64,000 nucleotides of DNA from Anseranas semipalmata (taxonomy: Eukaryota > Chordata > Aves > Anseriformes > Anseranatidae). The stretch spans positions 199,768 to 263,767 of the forward strand of contig VXAA01005204.1 of assembly GCA_013399115.1 (NCBI GenBank). The letters run 5' to 3'. The stretch's first letter is position 1. Each line of letters starts with the position of its first letter. Under the pieces are notes generated by a model. That model saw only the letters and a list, made by a program, of their open reading frames with translations. It had not been told where the DNA came from and did not search any database. Made by a program: the position numbers and the translations under genes. Positions 55,601-63,849 of this stretch are shown here, piece after piece.

Positions 55601-56864
55601 CAGTATGCAGCAAGAGTCACAACGGGAGAGACATGGAGAGGTTACATCTATTATGTTTTACAGTTCTGCAAAACTGAGCATAGAAACAGATACCAGGACA
55701 TGATCTACCATATAACTGCAATAAAAAGAAAGTTGCCCTGAATAAGGTACTCTTTCGAGACTGGCTTATTGTCTTGTAATATTTTGAGCATTTGCCATAT
55801 TCCTCTTTAATAAATTTCAGTGTTACGATAGGTAAAAGTAAAATCCTCTCCAAAAAGAATCTGTCTGTGAATAAAGCATCTGGAATGTCTTAAAATGAAT
55901 CAAGAGTCCCAAATGCTAATGGAAAAGCCAGGCCCTTTGTTTAAAAAGCAAACAGAACTAAACAAAACAAACAAAACCAAACAAATAAAAAACAACACTC
56001 CAAACTAAAATTATGAAGAATGTTGAAGGAAGTAGGAGCATACGTTGTTTGACCTGAAAACTGAATTAACAAATTCTTCTTACGGTGGATTTAACTTGTG
56101 TATTCAAGTCTTTTGTTTATCAGACATTTCACATATTGGCAACTCTATTACACAAAAAGCAGAAACATTGGCAGGAGGAACTTTATTATAAGTAATGGAT
56201 TATACTGTATTAGTGCTTCCTATAAGAACCACTAACAATATAATTTAGAAGAACAGTCTTTTTGCTTACAATTACAATTCCAGTTATTTTAGGTGTCTTT
56301 CTGCCTCTTGCTGCACTCTACCATGTCACCAGAAGCTGCCTCACACCTATTGATAAAATCTTGCTGCACTTGGAGCTAGCTTCTGTCAGTAAGGGCAGAA
56401 CAACAACTTACACAAAAAAGAAACAATTCACAGGTGAGAGACAGAATTTTTTTTTACAATTGAAATATATTTGATGTAAAAAATAGAAAAAGCAAACCAT
56501 CATTTTGGTGTCTAAGGCTAGCCGTAGCATGCAACTAACTCAAGACAGAGTACATAAGCAACCCAGAAATAAAACTCATTTATTAACTTGACTTGCAAAT
56601 CATTTTTACTACCTGAAGGAGAAGGCCTTAAGCTGATTAGAGATTTCCCTTAAAAATACCTTATTTTATTCTAGAATCAACCTTTTTAAATATTCCCATG
56701 TATGGAGTAAAAAGAAATGTGGCTTGCAACAATGGTTTCTTGTATCAGGACTGAGATGTCTAAAATTGCCTCAATTTGGATAAATAAATAAAAAGACTTG
56801 TACTTACCGATATATCATCACTAAAATCTATTTCATCCAAATCAAGGTATTCAGGGGCTTCCAT
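4614..56864 (-). CDS. SNCAIP: Synphilin-1, complete coding region in ten exons
   Basis: Synphilin-1 is a cytoplasmic, largely presynaptic adaptor. It binds alpha-synuclein and is handled by ubiquitin ligases such as parkin and SIAH (established knowledge for the mammalian protein). The exons join as 56864-56808, 49575-49503, 35747-34888, 33139-32960, 29815-29702, 25236-25111, 21718-21549, 14733-14641, 12116-11054 and 4619-4614. All introns are GT-AG and all phases agree. The product is 913 residues, against 919 recalled for human. Order of regions: acidic N-terminus (1-43), long disordered region (44-330) with the [12 protein letters not shown] motif near 144-155, ankyrin repeats (about 340-510), coiled coil (about 511-547), and a Ser-rich basic C-terminal half (558-913) ending with a poly-Asn run and KGRNKPA. 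Identity rests on extended similarity to the remembered human protein through every exon. No frameshift or internal stop was seen, so the gene looks intact. Confidence 0.97.
4620..11053 (-). other. SNCAIP: SNCAIP intron between large C-terminal exon and terminal exon
   Basis: A 6434-bp intron, GTGAGT to CTCTCCAG. It is mostly AT-rich and unremarkable. A GC-richer patch at about 7800-7990 and a pyrimidine-rich stretch at about 10020-10340 stand out in composition. Neither shows a recognisable gene or repeat family. Confidence 0.8.
11054..12116 (-). CDS. SNCAIP: SNCAIP coding exon 9, large C-terminal exon (residues 558-912)
   Basis: The exon is 1063 nt, entering in phase 2 and ending in phase 0 at ...AACAAGCCA before a consensus donor GTGAGTG. 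It encodes the Ser/Pro-rich start SPSSPASGK, a very conserved block ([20 protein letters not shown]), a basic helix ([20 protein letters not shown]), several Ser-rich stretches ([29 protein letters not shown]), [20 protein letters not shown], and the tail [14 protein letters not shown]. The reading frame stays open 16 codons beyond the donor, to a stop at 11003-11005, which would be used only if the intron were retained. Confidence 0.96.
12117..14640 (-). other. SNCAIP: SNCAIP intron between coding exons 8 and 9
   Basis: A 2524-bp intron, GTAATG to TTTCTTTAAG. No repeat family or alternative exon could be recognised. Human has an alternative exon (9A) used in synphilin-1A in this part of the gene, but I could not identify a bird counterpart by eye. 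Confidence 0.75.
14641..14733 (-). CDS. SNCAIP: SNCAIP coding exon 8, coiled coil (residues 527-557)
   Basis: The exon is 93 nt, entering in phase 2 and leaving in phase 2, so skipping would keep the frame but remove the coiled coil. The acceptor is CATTTTCTTGCAG and the donor GTAATGC. It encodes [20 protein letters not shown] followed by [11 protein letters not shown]. Leu, Val and Gln are spaced as in a coiled coil, and this is the synphilin-1 segment implicated in binding partners. A second AG four bases into the exon (CAG|GCAG) was rejected because the first AG gives the conserved Gln and keeps phase. Confidence 0.94.
17936..17969. repeat. (ATTT)n microsatellite
   Basis: About eight tandem copies of ATTT in an intron. 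Confidence 0.95.
18156..18187. repeat. Compound (ATCT)n(ATTT)n microsatellite
   Basis: About five ATCT units pass directly into ATTT units. It lies about 190 bp from the pure ATTT array at 17936-17969. Confidence 0.95.
19832..20750 (-). mobile_element. Solo LTR of an endogenous retrovirus
   Basis: The block is 919 bp and GC-richer than its surroundings. The plus strand starts TGTGGTGGGTTGG and ends near AGCTTACA, so on the minus strand it begins TGTAAGCT and ends CCAACCCACCACA, giving TG...CA termini. I recognise this layout from a common LTR family of neoavian and songbird genomes, although it is diverged. On the minus strand a TATA-like AT-rich box lies near 20570-20585 and AATAAA at 20020-20025, in the order expected of U3-R-U5. 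I see no internal viral coding sequence and no second LTR. A clear target duplication was not found. It is in the same orientation as SNCAIP. Confidence 0.8.
21549..21718 (-). CDS. SNCAIP: SNCAIP coding exon 7, last ankyrin repeat and start of coiled coil (residues 471-526)
   Basis: The exon is 170 nt, entering in phase 0 and leaving in phase 2 (after AAG GA). The acceptor is GTTTTTACAG and the donor GTAAGTGT. It encodes [20 protein letters not shown] and continues through [20 protein letters not shown] to KQLK. The first part finishes the ankyrin region. From about Cys511 the heptad pattern of a coiled coil begins and runs into the next exon. The frame appears to continue to a TAA within the donor, but the splice site restores the known protein. 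Confidence 0.96.
21719..25110 (-). other. SNCAIP: SNCAIP intron between coding exons 6 and 7
   Basis: A 3392-bp AT-rich intron, GTAGAG to TTTTTACAG. No repeat family, RNA gene or extra exon recognised. Confidence 0.8.
25111..25236 (-). CDS. SNCAIP: SNCAIP coding exon 6, ankyrin region (residues 429-470)
   Basis: The exon is 126 nt, 42 codons, phase 0 to phase 0. It lies after acceptor CCTTTTCTTAG and before donor GTAGAGTAAT, which is weaker than its neighbours. It encodes [20 protein letters not shown] followed by [20 protein letters not shown], which carries the clearest ankyrin signature of the protein ([14 protein letters not shown], about 451-464). Human has NSAVHVASQ at the matching place. 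Confidence 0.96.
25237..29701 (-). other. SNCAIP: SNCAIP intron between coding exons 5 and 6
   Basis: A 4465-bp intron. It contains an (AAAC)n run at 28278-28315, a GC-richer patch at about 27140-27540 without a recognisable family, and a near-perfect palindrome at 29404-29420. Confidence 0.8.
28278..28315. repeat. (AAAAC)n/(AAAC)n simple repeat
   Basis: Four AAAAC-type units pass into AAAC-type units. No LINE or SINE body is attached that I can recognise. Confidence 0.9.
29702..29815 (-). CDS. SNCAIP: SNCAIP coding exon 5, ankyrin region (residues 391-428)
   Basis: The exon is 114 nt, 38 codons, phase 0 to phase 0. The acceptor is TTTATTTGTTTAG and the donor GTATGATT. It encodes [20 protein letters not shown], continues through [13 protein letters not shown], and forms the middle of the ankyrin-like region. 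It matches human synphilin-1 almost residue for residue. This exon has no long open frame around it. Confidence 0.96.
29816..32959 (-). other. SNCAIP: SNCAIP intron between coding exons 4 and 5
   Basis: A 3144-bp AT-rich intron with a short (AAC)n run at 32211-32229. Nothing else recognised. Confidence 0.8.
32960..33139 (-). CDS. SNCAIP: SNCAIP coding exon 4, start of ankyrin region (residues 331-390)
   Basis: The exon is 180 nt, exactly 60 codons, phase 0 to phase 0, after acceptor TTCTTTAACAG and before donor GTAACAT. It begins [14 protein letters not shown] and contains the ankyrin-type stretch [19 protein letters not shown] (about 347-365). It ends LTPAGLAIK, which is the start of a second ankyrin helix completed by the next exon. 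Because the exon is a multiple of three, skipping it would keep the frame. Confidence 0.96.
33140..34887 (-). other. SNCAIP: SNCAIP intron between coding exons 3 and 4
   Basis: A 1748-bp intron, the shortest in the window. It contains a poly(A) stretch interrupted by an assembly gap (33445-33490) and a G-rich run on the plus strand (33550-33565). Confidence 0.8.
33445..33490. repeat. Poly(A) tract with a 9-base assembly gap
   Basis: A run of A from 33445, nine N at 33471-33479, then A to 33490. The true length of the homopolymer is unknown. Confidence 0.97.
34888..35747 (-). CDS. SNCAIP: SNCAIP coding exon 3 (residues 44-330)
   Basis: The exon is 860 nt, starts after acceptor TTTCTCCAG and ends before donor GTAAGTATC, entering in phase 1 and leaving in phase 0. 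It encodes the hydrophilic, probably disordered N-terminal region. It opens with SSSSWNCG and contains [15 protein letters not shown], the acidic motif [12 protein letters not shown] (about 144-155), FCVLSPVK, and the end [15 protein letters not shown]. Similarity to human synphilin-1 is very high at the two ends and around the acidic motif and lower between (residues about 100-135 and 210-300). The open frame runs a few codons into the intron, but the donor is clear. Confidence 0.96.
36285..36611 (+). mobile_element. Old CR1 LINE, first segment (interrupted)
   Basis: Degraded CR1 reverse-transcriptase C-terminal region on the plus strand. Recognisable words include TCCAGTTCTGGGCTCCCCAG and GAAGACAGGCTGAGGGAGCT (the YEDRLRELG motif), then GGCACAAACTGAAACACATG. 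It stops at 36611, where an LTR-like element begins, and continues at 38202. Confidence 0.85.
36612..38201. mobile_element. Candidate LTR-type element inserted in the old CR1
   Basis: A 1590-bp insertion splits the CR1 frame between 'KFQLN' and 'KKKTPFHCD'. It begins TGTAAGGG and ends CTTAACA. It is flanked by AGAAT (36607-36611) and AGAAG (38202-38206), an imperfect 5-bp target duplication. TG...CA ends with a 5-bp duplication suggest an LTR. A TATAAAAG box at 37101-37108 would suit a plus-strand promoter. The second half is strongly GC-rich and CpG-containing, with (GA)n and (GT)n runs. No viral gene was recognised, and I cannot name the family or be sure of the orientation. Confidence 0.5.
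37821..37866. repeat. (GA)n(GT)n microsatellite
   Basis: GA units at about 37821-37838 run into GT units to 37866, inside the LTR-like insertion. Confidence 0.9.
38202..38278 (+). mobile_element. Old CR1 LINE, second segment
   Basis: Continues the segment ending at 36611. It translates as a decayed version of the CR1 C-terminal motif ([16 protein letters not shown], compared with the usual HWNRLPREVVES). It is broken again at 38278 by a younger CR1. Confidence 0.8.
38279..39051 (+). mobile_element. Younger CR1 LINE, 5'-truncated, inserted in the old CR1
   Basis: Carries the reverse-transcriptase C-terminal part from the [12 protein letters not shown] motif through [14 protein letters not shown] and [13 protein letters not shown]. 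The frame is then disrupted around 38790 by a stop or frameshift, followed by the 3'UTR and the tail ATTCTATGATTCTG. It is flanked by a perfect 6-bp duplication TCTGTG (38273-38278 and 39052-39057). It is typically 5'-truncated and is a dead copy. Confidence 0.92.
39052..39190 (+). mobile_element. Old CR1 LINE, third segment with 3' end
   Basis: Resumes the old CR1 frame ([13 protein letters not shown]), then the CR1 3'UTR (GAGCTAGATGATTTCAAGAG) and the tail TTCTGTGATTCTGTGA at about 39172-39187. Confidence 0.85.
42555..43068 (-). mobile_element. CR1 LINE, 5'-truncated, sense to SNCAIP
   Basis: On the minus strand this encodes an open CR1 C-terminal segment of about 138 residues: [40 protein letters not shown], and ending [19 protein letters not shown]. 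It is followed by the 3' end with tandem ATTCTGTG units at 42555-42577. It has the best-preserved frame of the CR1 copies here. Still, it is only the last part of ORF2. Confidence 0.93.
43487..43568 (+). mobile_element. CR1 3'-end fragment
   Basis: A short, diverged CR1 3'UTR: GAGCAGGGAGTTGGACAAGA, then a tail close to TTATTCTATGATGA. Confidence 0.75.
45498..45560 (+). mobile_element. CR1 3'-end fragment
   Basis: Contains GTTGGACTCGATGATCCTTG and GGGTCCCTTCCAACTCGG, with tail CCATGATTCTGTGA. It resembles the 3' end of the copy at 42555-43068, so it is probably the same subfamily. Confidence 0.9.
47860..48435. repeat. Purine-rich (GA/GGA-rich) low-complexity tract
   Basis: About 570 bp in which the plus strand is overwhelmingly A and G, with many GGGAGG, GGAGGAAA and AGGGAGGA words and no fixed unit. 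It makes long spurious Ser/Pro-rich frames on the minus strand. Confidence 0.9.
49503..49575 (-). CDS. SNCAIP: SNCAIP coding exon 2 (residues 20-43)
   Basis: This 73-nt exon is flanked by acceptor TTTTTTGCAG and donor GTATGA. It encodes [16 protein letters not shown] followed by DSQNEDRS and ends one base into the next codon. The sequence matches the remembered human segment, with a Val to Ile change. In human, isoforms that skip neighbouring exons exist, so the short length and phase shift here make skipping frame-disrupting. Confidence 0.95.
49576..56807 (-). other. SNCAIP: SNCAIP intron between start exon and coding exon 2
   Basis: A 7232-bp intron, GTAAGTA to TTTTTTGCAG. It contains one CR1 (52899-53245) and a GC-richer unclassified block at about 54000-54250. 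The rest is AT-rich without recognisable features. Confidence 0.8.
52899..53245 (+). mobile_element. CR1 LINE 3' part
   Basis: Plus-strand CR1. The end of ORF2 is open ([20 protein letters not shown], then [20 protein letters not shown]), with a stop near 53149, the 3'UTR and three ATTCTATG units. The short tail of perfect octamers and intact frame suggest a relatively young insertion. Confidence 0.95.
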
Positions 56865-56910
56865 TATTCTTCTATGGACATTTTGGGTGACTCAGCATAG
56901 CAGTAAAGAC
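56808..56910 (-). CDS. SNCAIP: SNCAIP exon with start codon (CDS 56808-56864, residues 1-19)
   Basis: The ATG is at 56862-56864 on the minus strand and opens [19 protein letters not shown], the known synphilin-1 N-terminus. The donor GTAAGTA follows directly at 56807-56801, and the exon ends in phase 0. The 46 nt before the ATG (56865-56910) are 5'UTR. They begin after a polypyrimidine tract ending in TTAATTAG, a good acceptor. This shows that at least one non-coding exon lies upstream. The open 19-codon segment is too short for ORF finders and was read from the sequence. Confidence 0.95.
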
Positions 56911-57209
56911 CTAATTAAGAAAAGAAAAATGGATTGTCTACTAAAGAGTCAAAACCACACAGAAATAGTCTAATATAGTTACTAAATTTTTGAAAACATA
57001 TAGGGTACACAGGCAAGTCTTTCATAAATTAGTCTTAAATTTCTCAACTCTGCGTATCATGTAGAAGTCATTTCAATTTTTAAGGAGGACAGCTAAGTGG
57101 TACTTGAAATGGAAGTCATAAATACTCTATCCAGTATCACTCCATCTTTCTAGAAGTTCAATATAAGCATAAACACCTAAGCTGTTGAGCACCCTCATCA
57201 CCCTGTAAC

Positions 57210-57295
57210 CACAGATTCACAGATTCAAAGAATTGTAGGGGTTGGAAGGGACCTCCAGAGATCATTGGGTCCAACCCCCCTGCCACAGCAGGATT
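57210..57295 (-). mobile_element. CR1 3'-end fragment
   Basis: In plus orientation it reads ACAGATTCACAGATTC, GGGGTTGGAAGGGACCTCC and GGGTCCAACCCCCCTGCC, the reverse complement of a CR1 3' end. Confidence 0.92.
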
Positions 57296-57956
57296 CTAAT
57301 GATCTATCTTCTCTTAAGGATGCTATTACTTTACTGGCCAGAACACAGCAACTTCTGTTACTACAGTTTTCCTCTGCTCAAGAAGGCAGAAAAGAACTGA
57401 GAAGCATGCTGTGCACAGAAACCACAATCCTGTCTCACCTTATCTCCACTTCTCCATACAGGCAGACTGACACACAATGCAGACAGTGCTTTACGGACTA
57501 GTGATTAATCTGTCCTCAGTCTGCAACTTCATTGTGTCCCAAACAATAACCAAGGCAAAAGCAGAAGTACATCTATGTGCACCGATTTTCAGGGGTCTTT
57601 AACATTTTCTCACAACAAGGGGAAAAAGAAGAGAAAATTCTCTTGCAAAGCAAGAAATTTGGCTGGAAAATTCAATATGCACTTTTGAATAAATTTGAGC
57701 TTAAACAATCAGAAGATCAAAAGACAAGAAAACACTCATAACTTTCTTAATCCCAACTAGAATGAAGGCCTGTATTATCACTAAAGACAAGTATAACAGA
57801 AGTAAAAGTGGAAGAGGAAGCTATTTTAAAAGAAACTGATAAAAAAGTGATAATCTTTTTTACATGATGTGAGACACTACGTAAGCGTTAAGTATTATTA
57901 TGGAAGCAAATTAATCCTGCTAGTACTTGTACATAACAAAAGGAAATGCCTGAAGC

Positions 57957-57984
57957 AAAAAATAAAAAATAAAAAATAAAAAAC
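57957..57984. repeat. (AAAAAT)n simple repeat
   Basis: About four tandem AAAAAT units. Intronic. Confidence 0.85.
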
Positions 57985-60900
57985 AAGCCCAGCTGATCCA
58001 TAAGACAACTGCCAAGAAATACATTTACAAATAATGACAAGTCAGCTGTGTAGGTCTAAATAAAATCATTGTATGAGTCATTTATATGTGGTTAATACTG
58101 TCCACTTTTCTGCAGGTGTTAAACTTACTGGCAGACAAAATCTCAGTCATGAATCTCCTTCTCCTTGATAATATCCCAGACAAGCACAAAGCTGATCCTA
58201 AGACAGCTGTTTTGAAAAGTTACTGAAAGAAGAACCAAGAAGCACATTTACAGTTTCAAGCTGCAAGAGCTGGAAAAATATATATATATTAAGTTACTGA
58301 AGGTAAAGTATTCAGTATAATTTTCTTCTTTAAATGAAAAAGAATAAAAGCATAATACTTTTTCTTAGAATATTTCTGCTCCCTGCAATATGAGAGGGAA
58401 GGAGCTCCTGTGGATGAGAAACTGGGGAGGAAGGCAGCATGTAAGAACAACTTCAGCTACTACCTATTTTTGGCTCTCACTGTGACTGTTGGACTTGAGT
58501 GAAGCAGTGGGAAAGGAGATAGCTACAAAAAGGCAAGAACAGTATAAAGCCCTCGCTCCAAATTTATATAAGAAAACACAAAGGGCTATAATGTAAAACT
58601 AATCATAAGCTGTTCATTTTGCAAAATTCCTAAATGAAGTTTATTCTTAGAGGGAATCACTAAAATCAGACAAAATCCTTGCAATGAAAAGAATTAGCTC
58701 AGAATAGGGGCGACACATTCAAGTTTACAGATTCATTACTGATTTTGCTTTCTTAACAGAAGCACAGAATTTCATCATTTTTCTTAAGGTTTGTGCTTTA
58801 ACATGTTGTATTTGGGCAACATTACAGCTTACTTGTGGCAAAGTGCTCTGTCACCCACACCATCATGACACTAACAACCAACTTGCTTTTACAAGCACAA
58901 GACCCCAGAAAAACAATTTCTGCATTGTTTGTGTATATATATATATGAACACTTGGTGATCACTGTTGCATAGGTACAACTTACATTTGGCCAAATGATA
59001 CAAAATCTCCACTGTCAACCATTTTAGACTGGGCAATTTAAGAGCCAAAATACCTTCTGTGGCTCTACTAGAATTTCCTTTATACTGTAATAGAGCTGAA
59101 CAAGACAAAGAAATGGGGCAAAACAATTACTATGAAACATAGTAATTGACATGCTCAACAGACAAAAGACATACTCAACAGTATGTGTGGAGCACAGAAC
59201 AGAGTTGGAAGTTTTCACTGGAATTAAACGGATTTAAAAAAAGAATCCAAGTATGTTTAAAAATCAATAGAAGAGATAAATAAAGCTACTCTAAACACGC
59301 CACATAATAAACCATCCTAATAAGTAACCTGAATATTGTTTTTTTGCTATTAAAACTGATTTATTTAGGAAAAACAACAACAGCAACAACACTTTGATAA
59401 AAGAACTATAATCCTGGCTACCACATATCTCAAGATTCTCAAATGAAAAGATCTCAGCCTTTTGAACTTCTTTAATTCTAAATTGCGAGAGGCCATAGAG
59501 GCAAAAACAAATAAACAAAACAAAACCAAAACAAAAAAAAACACTGCATCCATCTGTGCTGATGAAAAGACTGTATTTCACCTGGAGATGTATAAAACTC
59601 ATCATGCCTGTCCACAGTCTTGTAACATTATTTTCCCCAAATGGTATCCTCTGTCTCCTCAAAACACAAAGAGGTTGAAGAGAAAGTCAGTAACCAAAAC
59701 AAACAGATTTTCTCTACGGAAAAGCTTCTCTTTCTGAAGACAGTGCTTGGTTATGTGTAAAAAAGGGTAAGAAACTCCTGCATTGTTTGCTATAATTACA
59801 GATTTTCATTTTTTTCTTGATGCAATGAAACTGGACTTCAACTTAGAGAATAAATACGATGACCAAATAAGATTTGCCATGACCCCTTTACCTGGAGTCT
59901 TATTCAGGAGGTGCACTTTCTGAAACAATTTCACAGAGTAGAACTACACCATGTATAATGCAAACCATATGGTAAGGATAGCACTCAGGGCTGTGACTAT
60001 TTTGAGACCTTTGCAATGGCTGAATCCAGCATATCATCAGAGGTATAAACAATCCGAATAGCATTCACAAGCAGCTAATAAGCAAACTGGTCAAATTCAA
60101 GGTAAAAATAATTGCAATCAAAGTTGCAACTGCCAACAACAGATGATAAGAGATAAATAACATCTTTTCAAATCAATTTTCCTAACTGTAGTTTGGAAGC
60201 TGTACATTAAACATTTTTAGAAAATTTTAACCCCCAAAAGGCATTTCCTGTCTCGCGATTTGGCTTGCAGAGAGAGAGACACATGCACACACACATACAT
60301 ACTTGCACAGGTAAAAGAAATCATGTCTGCCCAAAGAATTCAAAGCTAATAGGAGAAAACTGCATAAAACATCATCCACAAGTACTCAAGAAAAAGTGTT
60401 TTTTATTGTTTCATTAGACATTTCCATTAGGAAAAGTCATATGGCTAAAAATTACCACACAGAAATGTGGCAATAGTACTATTGGTATAATAATATCTTG
60501 CACATGTTGCATTGCAACAGATACTGAACAGTGATTAGGTTGCAAAATAGAACAAAACAGAAAAAACACCATACTTATGCTTTTCAAACAACAACTGTCA
60601 CTGTTTTTCCAAAACAGAGGACTTCCTCTGCTGTTGTCCTTCTATGCTAAAACTATTTGTCTGACCCAAACCCTGTTACCAGCATTTAATGCAATCAGGT
60701 GAAAGGGGAAAAAAGGGACAAAGAAAGAAATTCACAATAAAATTGAAACAAAACAAAAACAGTGAAGTATCAGATAACGGGAACAAATCCGACAACTTCT
60801 GCAAATACTGAAACTCCATTCTAGACTGATGGCATGCATTAACTGCAGGTGAAAAGTTTACATTGTTCACAAGTCTCTTTTTCAAGCTAGATCAAGCCTG

Positions 60901-61773
60901 GGATTCGTCTCACCACACAGACTCAGTCCCAAGGGGCTGGTAATGCCATATGAGGATGAAGACGACTCAGTGTGGGAATGCCACGAATGTTTTAAAAGCC
61001 AGTCCTGCCACTGACTTTGCACTGGAAAGCCAATGGCCATCACCTTATCCACGTTCATACACATTAGGCAAGAACAAGGCTACACAGATGAGCAATTGCC
61101 TGTTTGTCAACTAACTGAGTGAATGAAAAGACTGGTATGGAGGCAGAAAGTAAGTAAGCATCAGGTTCAGTTTCTTGTTTTGTTTGCTCAGTGAAAAACG
61201 GCGGAGTAACAAGTTTGCAGTTAATTCAGTAGCTTCAGAAAGGAATCCGAACCAGCACCTCAGCCAAGAACAGTCTCAGTGTTGCATGTGAAAGACTAAA
61301 TCCAACAGGGTGCACAAGGGAAATGTCCTTTATTGAACCAAAACAAAACAACTGATCACTGGTAATTGAGAATGAATCACCTTAATTATTCATGGACACA
61401 TAAATAGCAAAAATAAATAATAATAAAAAGATTTGCTGTCAATTAAATGCCTACTTCAGTTGTAACTGAGAAATCCTGCTAAATGCCACATGGGATTTTA
61501 CTTTCCCCATCTCAGAACTACTATACCAAAATATTTGGGGATTTACTTCAATTTTCAATCAAATGTAAAGTAAATCAAATGTAAATACTTCTATAGTGGT
61601 TGGAAAATGCTGTTTCCTTAAGCACAGTTAATATTAAAGACTTAAACTTTAAATCCCAGAATGCCATGATGGTTGCTTTTTAATTAGGGGGGATAATGTT
61701 ACATTTTACAATTATAGGTTTGAGATAAATAAATAAACATATTGCCCTTTCCTAAGCATCAGATGCTATAGCT

Positions 61774-61966
61774 TCACTGGAACAGGTTGCCCAGAGAGGT
61801 TGTGGATGCCCCATCCCTGGAGGCATTCAAGGCCAGGCTGGATGTGGCACTGGGCAGCCTGCTCTAGTAGTTGGCAACCCTGCCCAGAGCAGGGGGGTTG
61901 AAACTAGATGATCTTTAAGGTCCTTTTCAACCCAGGCCATTCTATGATTCTACGATTCTATGATAG
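61774..61966 (+). mobile_element. CR1 LINE 3' end
   Basis: Plus-strand CR1 starting within the last ORF2 motif (CTGGAACAGGTTGCCCAGAG), then the 3'UTR and three ATTCTATG-type units. A possible 5-bp duplication TAGCT lies at 61769-61773 and 61967-61971. It is about 97 percent identical by eye to the matching part of the copy at 52899-53245. Confidence 0.95.
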
Positions 61967-63849
61967 TAGCTCAAGATGAACAAGCTTCATGGGTAGAAAG
62001 GAAAGGTTTTACATATTTAAAATAAGCACACAATATGCATTTTAAGTAATGCTTGGAATCTGGTAACTGAATTTTATTCCCTAACACTAAGAAATATCAT
62101 GTGATTTAAACAAAGTTTTTTCACCGTCAATCAAATAGAACAGTGTGATTTTGCATTATGTTAAATGCAGAACAGTGAAAAGCCCAGTACCCAATTAAAA
62201 TCCACAATTCGGGAAGACACATCATCTGTCAGCAGTAGGAAATGCCCAGAACTTTGAATTCAGTTCTGCCATCTTCATATTCCACTGTAATAGTAAAGTT
62301 CTACCAAAATGAATTTGGCCTTGTATTTATAATTTTACTACTAAGCACAAGGAAAGGACTATAACACATTCAGGACCACTGCCATAATTAGGGAATATGG
62401 GAACTGCACTACTGAATGAAAGCAAGAAAGCTTGGGCCCTGGCTCCTAGCACAGCTAGTCTTGGCTAAGACCACTGCCTCTCCAGCCATCACACCTGTCT
62501 TACTGCTTCTTATGTTACCTGCTGTCAGGCTGTGTTGTCTTATGCTATATAAGACTACATGCTCTTTGGGACAGGTATTGTTGTCTGTCTCCCTGTGTCC
62601 ATCTGGCTTTTTGCATAGTCTGTGTCTTTGTCAATTAACAGACCTCCTCAGTACAAGAGACACCCAATTAAATAATAAACATGACACAAACACAGTGCAA
62701 TGGACTTTGGAGGAGGTCATATTTGAAGTTCTGTAGGAGCTCCCCAGAACAACTGAAAATCTTTATTCATCATATACAGATGGCACCTCTGCAGGCAATA
62801 AATGCAGAACATAAGAGGAAAGCATCAAAGACAAAGAAGCTTGCAATTTCATCTTTATGTCACATGTGAGCAATGTTTTAAATACTATACATACATGCAC
62901 TTTTAGAAAACCGCAGATTCTCATTCATATTAACATTCTCTTCATTAACTCTAAGGGGAAAACTACTTGAACATGATCCGTAAATATTCAAGCAGACTTA
63001 AGAATGTGAAGGGAGACACTGCAGTACAAATGGAGATTCATTTACTTCTGAAAGATAACACTTCAGTTTCATGCATTCAAATAAAAAGACAAGCTGGCAT
63101 GGTTAGGCCATGTCAACACTATTAAGCCATTCAAGGATTTGTGACACTACAGTGCAGTCTGAAGTGTTAACCAATTTGATACCTTCTAGGGCTCCCAAAG
63201 TGTTTTTTCTTTTCTAATTATGTGAAATAACATTTTTTTCTATTACTTGTTCTGCTCCGTGTCTGGATTGTCTCTCATTGACTGAGCACTTCTTTTGTAC
63301 TAGTTTGTTTTATTTACTTTTCTTCCTTCTATGTAAGCCGAGAAAAATACATCATGCAAGGGAAATTATATATTTTTATATTTTAAAGTTGACTGGACAT
63401 ATAGGGGAAAGCTTAATAGGAGCAAGAGAAGATTTTAAAAAATAAAGATGACTTTTAAATAACATCTTTTTGTAAGAAAAATGAGAAGTTAACAGTGAGG
63501 CTGAAAAATGATGTGATTTATTTCAGTGAAGGAATGAATTCTGAGACTGGGATTACCTTATCCCTTATCACATTTATTCAGAAGTTTTCCTGAGTTTAAA
63601 AGTTCACAGCAGCAATTTATAACAGTATGGTACTTCTAAAGCAAGTCAAAGTAAAAGCACTGCTTTTAATCAGCATGCAAGTACCATTACTGCACAAGCT
63701 ACACTGATAGGACAGGAAGAAGGAATGCAGCAAAGCACAGTGATTTTCCAACAACCAAAAGATGATATTTTTAAAATTTAACTTCAGAAAAACCCTGCAT
63801 TCCAGACACACAGGAACAATCCACCTGCAGCCCTAAAGAGGCACAAATA

